From Rhynochetos jubatus (Eukaryota > Chordata > Aves > Eurypygiformes > Rhynochetidae): a stretch of 64,000 nt of DNA. Made by a program: the position numbers and the translations under genes. The DNA is taken from the NCBI GenBank assembly GCA_027574665.1, contig CM050657.1, positions 17,227,700-17,291,699 of the forward strand. Direction: 5' to 3'. Positions 60,101 to 64,000 of the stretch are shown one piece after another (position 1 is the stretch's first letter; the number at the start of each line of letters is the position of its first letter). The notes beneath the pieces were generated by a model. It saw only the letters and a list, made by a program, of their open reading frames with translations. It was not told the origin of the DNA and searched no databases.

Positions 60101-62900
60101 TGCTCGTCTTATTTGCTGCTCTTCTGCCTGGAAATGGCCATGCTTTAGTATTGCTGTGCATAGAGAGTTTGCAGAGCATTTTAGAATGAGCATCTCTCAC
60201 CCTCTATGTTAGAATAAAATCACTAGGCAGTGAAATACACTAAATTCTCATCTGAATAAATGTAGTTCAGTTAAAAATACATATTCACCTACCAGCTCCC
60301 TGACTGAAAATGGGGAACTATAAAAAGTAGACAGGCTTGTATGGATGGTTCTGCTAATTTAACACATTTTTCAGTGTTCAGTGAAATTTCATTCATTTAA
60401 AAAATCCTGGTGTGAATTCACCTGGCAGCATTCCTTTTTTTCTTTTCCTCCCAGTTAATTTCTGAAGGATGAAAAAGTCCATTGTGTGAAATGAGGTTTG
60501 TTTTACATTCAGCAGTCACAGGTCAGGGCCAAAACCAGACTTGTTGGGGGACCAGCGGGTGGCTGGGCAGAGAGTGTGGCACCCACCCTCCTGGTTCACT
60601 GTGATACTTCAGAATGTGAGAGAGGACATGGCTTGAGGGAGTCAGCTCATCGTGGGCCAGGTGCTGTTCTGGCCTTGCTCCTGGGGCTAAAAGCCTGCTT
60701 GCCTAGCTATGCTGGCTGTGGGCTCTGCCTGCAGGATCCTCCCTAATTTGCAACAGCTCAAATGATTGAACTATGTGGCCTGACAGCCCCATTTAGTGTG
60801 TGTGTGGGGAAAGTGGTTTGGTTTAAGGTGCACAGAGTATGTGCTCCCTGGAGCAGCAGCATCTTTTGCAGGGATGTCTGCACCTGGGAGAGGAGCTGAT
60901 GGCTGGTGGCTGCTGCCCCACAGAGATTATGGTAATGGATAAATGCTCCTTTCCTTCTTGCTGGTGCATCCTAATTTAGTAGCTGTTATACTCTGAGGTA
61001 GGGGCTGTGCTTTGTTTTACTCATGGTAATGATCAGTGATGTTCTCCAAGACAATGATCACCCGAGCCTGGCTGCTGCTGGTTCTGTGATGGATAATGTG
61101 CTTTGCTGGTGGGGGAGAAAAATGGAAGAAAGGAAATGTGTTGCTGTCAGCCTCAAAAGAATAAAGTGTTCCAAATATTTGGTGAACCAAGCAATTGCTA
61201 GTAGTTGTGTTTCACATCAGAGGAACCATTATATTTATTTTTCAAGCTTTCACAATAAAAACTGTACCAACCCCACCCCTGGATTTTAAGAGGAAACATC
61301 AATTCAAACTGAAAAATGGCAACATCTTGTTTTGAAAACACTGAAACAAAATAATTGATGTTTACTTCTGCTTTTTGCTCTCCCACACAACAAAAACAAT
61401 TTCAAGTTTGTATCCAGTTGAGAGATGTTTGGGTACACCACAAACGGTGCCTGGCTTTTGTCTGCAAAACGGAGGTCTGGGAAGTGGCATGTGTTCAGTG
61501 GAGCAGAAAAGTGTTTGTTTGTTTTTTTTCCAAACCTTTGATGGATGGTGAGCAGCACAGTGGCTAACAGAGCTGATGCTACCATGCTCAGATGCTGAGT
61601 CTATGAAAAAATGGACTTGCTGCCAGGACGTTGGTTCAATCCACTAGAATGGCCACAGCTATTCCAGTAAGGATGTGACTATGAGAAGGGATATTAGCTG
61701 GTTGATTTGATTTTTAAGGTTGTATCACCTTGAAACTGCTGTTCCCTTTAGACATTATACTAGTACAGTTGTGTTGCTGTGAGGTCACAGCTTTCATAGC
61801 CAAACAAGTGCAGGAACCTGCTTGGACCCAGCTTACACCAGCCTTTCTTCCTCAGCGGCTTCTTCCATTGAACACTGGTGGCTGGTGATGAGGATGGAGA
61901 CAAGGTGAAGCCAGCAGCATCCTTAGTCTTGCCTTGGGACTTCATTCTCTTTTTGTCTCTCTGCCTTGAAATTGCTGCATTTACCTTCTGGAGGTGGGCA
62001 GGTTCTTGTGTTTCCTCAGCCCTCTGAGGTACTGCGTCAGTACCTCAGACTCGCGCTGGAGTTGGGCACGCTTGCATTCTGGGTATATTTTGTGAGAAAG
62101 TGATGTCTCCTCAGTTAGAAAAGCTAAACCAAAATAAGCTCTCTGTTGTCCTAGCTGGTGACATTTAGTAAGTCTGCTGCAAGGTGCCAAATTTCAGAGT
62201 ATTACAGCAGGGATGTTCACACTTCAGATTTAGATGTTCCAGAATAGAAGTAAGACATAAATAATCTAATTAAGAAAATAACTATTAAAAGGCCATGTGA
62301 ATTTGGCACCTGGAATACTTATACATGGTTTAAATCCCACAAGGGTGCCTCTCATAGGATCCTAATGCCTGTGGATACTGCACCACTGTTTTCATAGTGC
62401 ACTTTTCCATTCTGGGATTTGGCAGCACTGGTTGTTCCCTGCTGTCCCCAATGCCCACCAAGAGGTGATATTTTTCTGCTGGAAAGAGAATCAACCTCAG
62501 AAACAGGGTAGGTTTGCTTGATCACTGAATTTCACTACCATGTGTTTCTCATTCATTTGAGCTGCCTACAGGAACTTGGGTTCCTTTGGCAGGGGATAAA
62601 CACGATGGCAGAGAAAGAAACAGCACAGGGTAACATCCCCACTGAAACCTGACCTCTCTTTGGGCTGGCAGGAGCTGTCAAAAATTGCATTTGCTGTGGT
62701 AACGCTTCAGCAGGGGGTTAACTGTGCCAGTGATGAGATGGCTAAGTCCCTTTAAAATTTTTGTTTTACCTCACTCCACACAATTACTCGAGTTGTTTTG
62801 CTGTCCCACAGATCTCTCCCTTAATGTCAACAAAATGATTATAGACTGCAACAGCATCAAGATGTTTCACCCACAGGAAGGCTGGTGACATGTTCATGGT

Positions 62901-64000
62901 GCAGCGTGCTGAAAGCAGCGTTTGATGTGTAAATGTCAGGAACAATCAGCTTTCCTGTCACCACAACCAAACCGCATAAATACGGGCGTCAAAGATGCCA
63001 CGCGCAGCATGACCAAAGAGCTGCTTTATCACAGGCCACATAAATCATCATGTAAACAGCTGACATTGGTGTCAGTAACGGTGTGAAAATACCCGTGTGA
63101 AATCACCACAGCTCTTTGCTGGTGATACTGGGCACTGTTTGTGAATTGCAATAGGCAGCATCTTCCTTGGGCATCAGTGACTGAGCTGGTGGCGGGGAGA
63201 AGGACAAGGAGTGATTGACGATGGCAATACTGAACACAGGTCAAACCTCTCTGCTTGAAGGGAAATGAATTTTAGGGGATGAAAATGCACCCTGAGAGCC
63301 ACCTGGGCTATGTAGAAATGGGTCACGGTGGCTCCGGGGGCTTCACCTCTGTACCTCCCTTCCTGGCCAAACCTGCAGGATATGGCTTTGTAATGACAAT
63401 GAGCACCTGCAGCCCAGGGCACCAGGCAATGAATCCCTGTGTCCCCACTTGGTGACACCAAGGGAACTGCCGATGGGCCCGTGCAGCAGAGCGGTGGGGT
63501 ACTGTGGGGCAGGGGTCCTCAGATCCACACTGGCACTGGGGGCAAGTTACGCTTTCTATCGGCAGAGGGGTGGTCGAACAAAAGTTGCTGTTGGTCCACT
63601 AAAGATTCTGTGACTGATGCCAAGGGTGCCCGGATTCGCTGATGGTGGTTTCTGCAGATCCCAACGGATTGATCAAAACCACCTTTTTGCAAATAAACCT
63701 TTATGAATATCCTGTTGCATCAGCATTCCTCATTTCTTGGTAATAGAAGCTATAAAAGTCTGATGAAACAAGCCAGATCTGAAGGCAGAAAATATTGAAA
63801 TCTGGAAGATTTAATTTAATATTTTTATTACATATTTTTGGAACCCTCATTATACCCCCACCCTCCAGGAATTTATTTAACTAAGGAAAATTATACTACT
63901 GATTACAAGATTGCAGGTTCATTTTCACTGCTGAGAACTCTATTTTTTTTTTTTTTTTACAGCTCATGTTACACTTGCATGACTTGTAAAGTTTTGTAAC
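62901..64000. other. Intergenic, CpG content back to normal
   Basis: CG dinucleotides are again common from about 62.9 kb. No gene is recognised. A T16 run at 63,943-63,958 lies near the right edge. Confidence 0.6.
63943..63958 (+). repeat. T16 homopolymer
   Basis: Uninterrupted run of 16 T followed by ACAG, so it also looks like a splice-acceptor polypyrimidine tract, but no exon is recognised after it. Confidence 0.7.

Larger units (their letters stand above)
50201..62900. other. Gene-free stretch, strongly CpG-depleted at 50.4-58 kb
   Basis: There is no convincing gene. By hand count 52,501-53,520 has only two CG dinucleotides, against about 21 in 48,721-49,740 of similar length. TG and CA are correspondingly frequent. 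The pattern is strongest from about 50.4 to 58 kb and patchier after 59 kb. Germline methylation and deamination is the simplest explanation. Confidence 0.65.

Noticed and set aside
61633-61642. tRNA B-box-like GGTTCAATCC
   Set aside because: No acceptor, D or anticodon arms can be drawn around it.
31371-64000. KCNMB2 exons expected on the minus strand from mammalian gene order
   Set aside because: No frame resembles the KCNMB2 C-terminal or middle exons as I remember them; the gene probably lies beyond the right edge.
1-64000. CRISPR arrays, operons, phage or endogenous viral genes
   Set aside because: No regularly spaced direct repeats, no clustered long ORFs and no retroviral or polymerase-like frames were seen.

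Overview
This window is vertebrate nuclear DNA, most likely from a bird. The coding sequence is split by GT-AG introns, there are two CpG islands, and recognisable interspersed repeats are very sparse (one CR1-type LINE 3' fragment and two old MIR-like SINE fragments). No bacterial, phage or CRISPR-type organisation is visible. The bird call is an inference from CR1, low repeat density and a compact gene; a reptile is not fully excluded.

Layout. (1) About 1-14,640: AT-rich DNA without a recognisable exon, probably the first intron of a minus-strand gene. (2) 14,640-15,530: a CpG island with a palindromic CRE and a strong minus-strand splice donor at 15,005/15,004. By conserved synteny this is probably the non-coding first exon and promoter of PIK3CA, but no PIK3CA coding exon lies in the window, so the name is an inference. 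(3) 15,531-16,740: inter-island spacer. (4) 16,740-17,190: a second CpG island, the likely ZMAT3 promoter and non-coding exon 1 on the plus strand. (5) 20,746-26,119: five coding exons of ZMAT3 (also called WIG1/PAG608), a p53-induced protein with three zinc fingers that binds double-stranded and AU-rich RNA. They join to a complete 289-residue frame. (6) 26,120 to about 31,370: probable long 3' UTR with several AATAAA signals. (7) About 31,370-64,000: gene-free intergenic DNA. In mammals KCNMB2 lies on this side, but I found none of its exons. A stretch near 50.4-58 kb is markedly CpG-poor.

The only protein-coding gene I can support is ZMAT3. I found no undescribed system. The most testable new points are local features of ZMAT3: an alternative in-frame splice acceptor that would add nine residues before the third finger, an overlapping upstream ORF that is probably the first AUG of the mRNA, a 111-base intron whose retention would stop the protein immediately, a G-quadruplex-capable 5' UTR, and two perfect p53 half-sites in intron 1.
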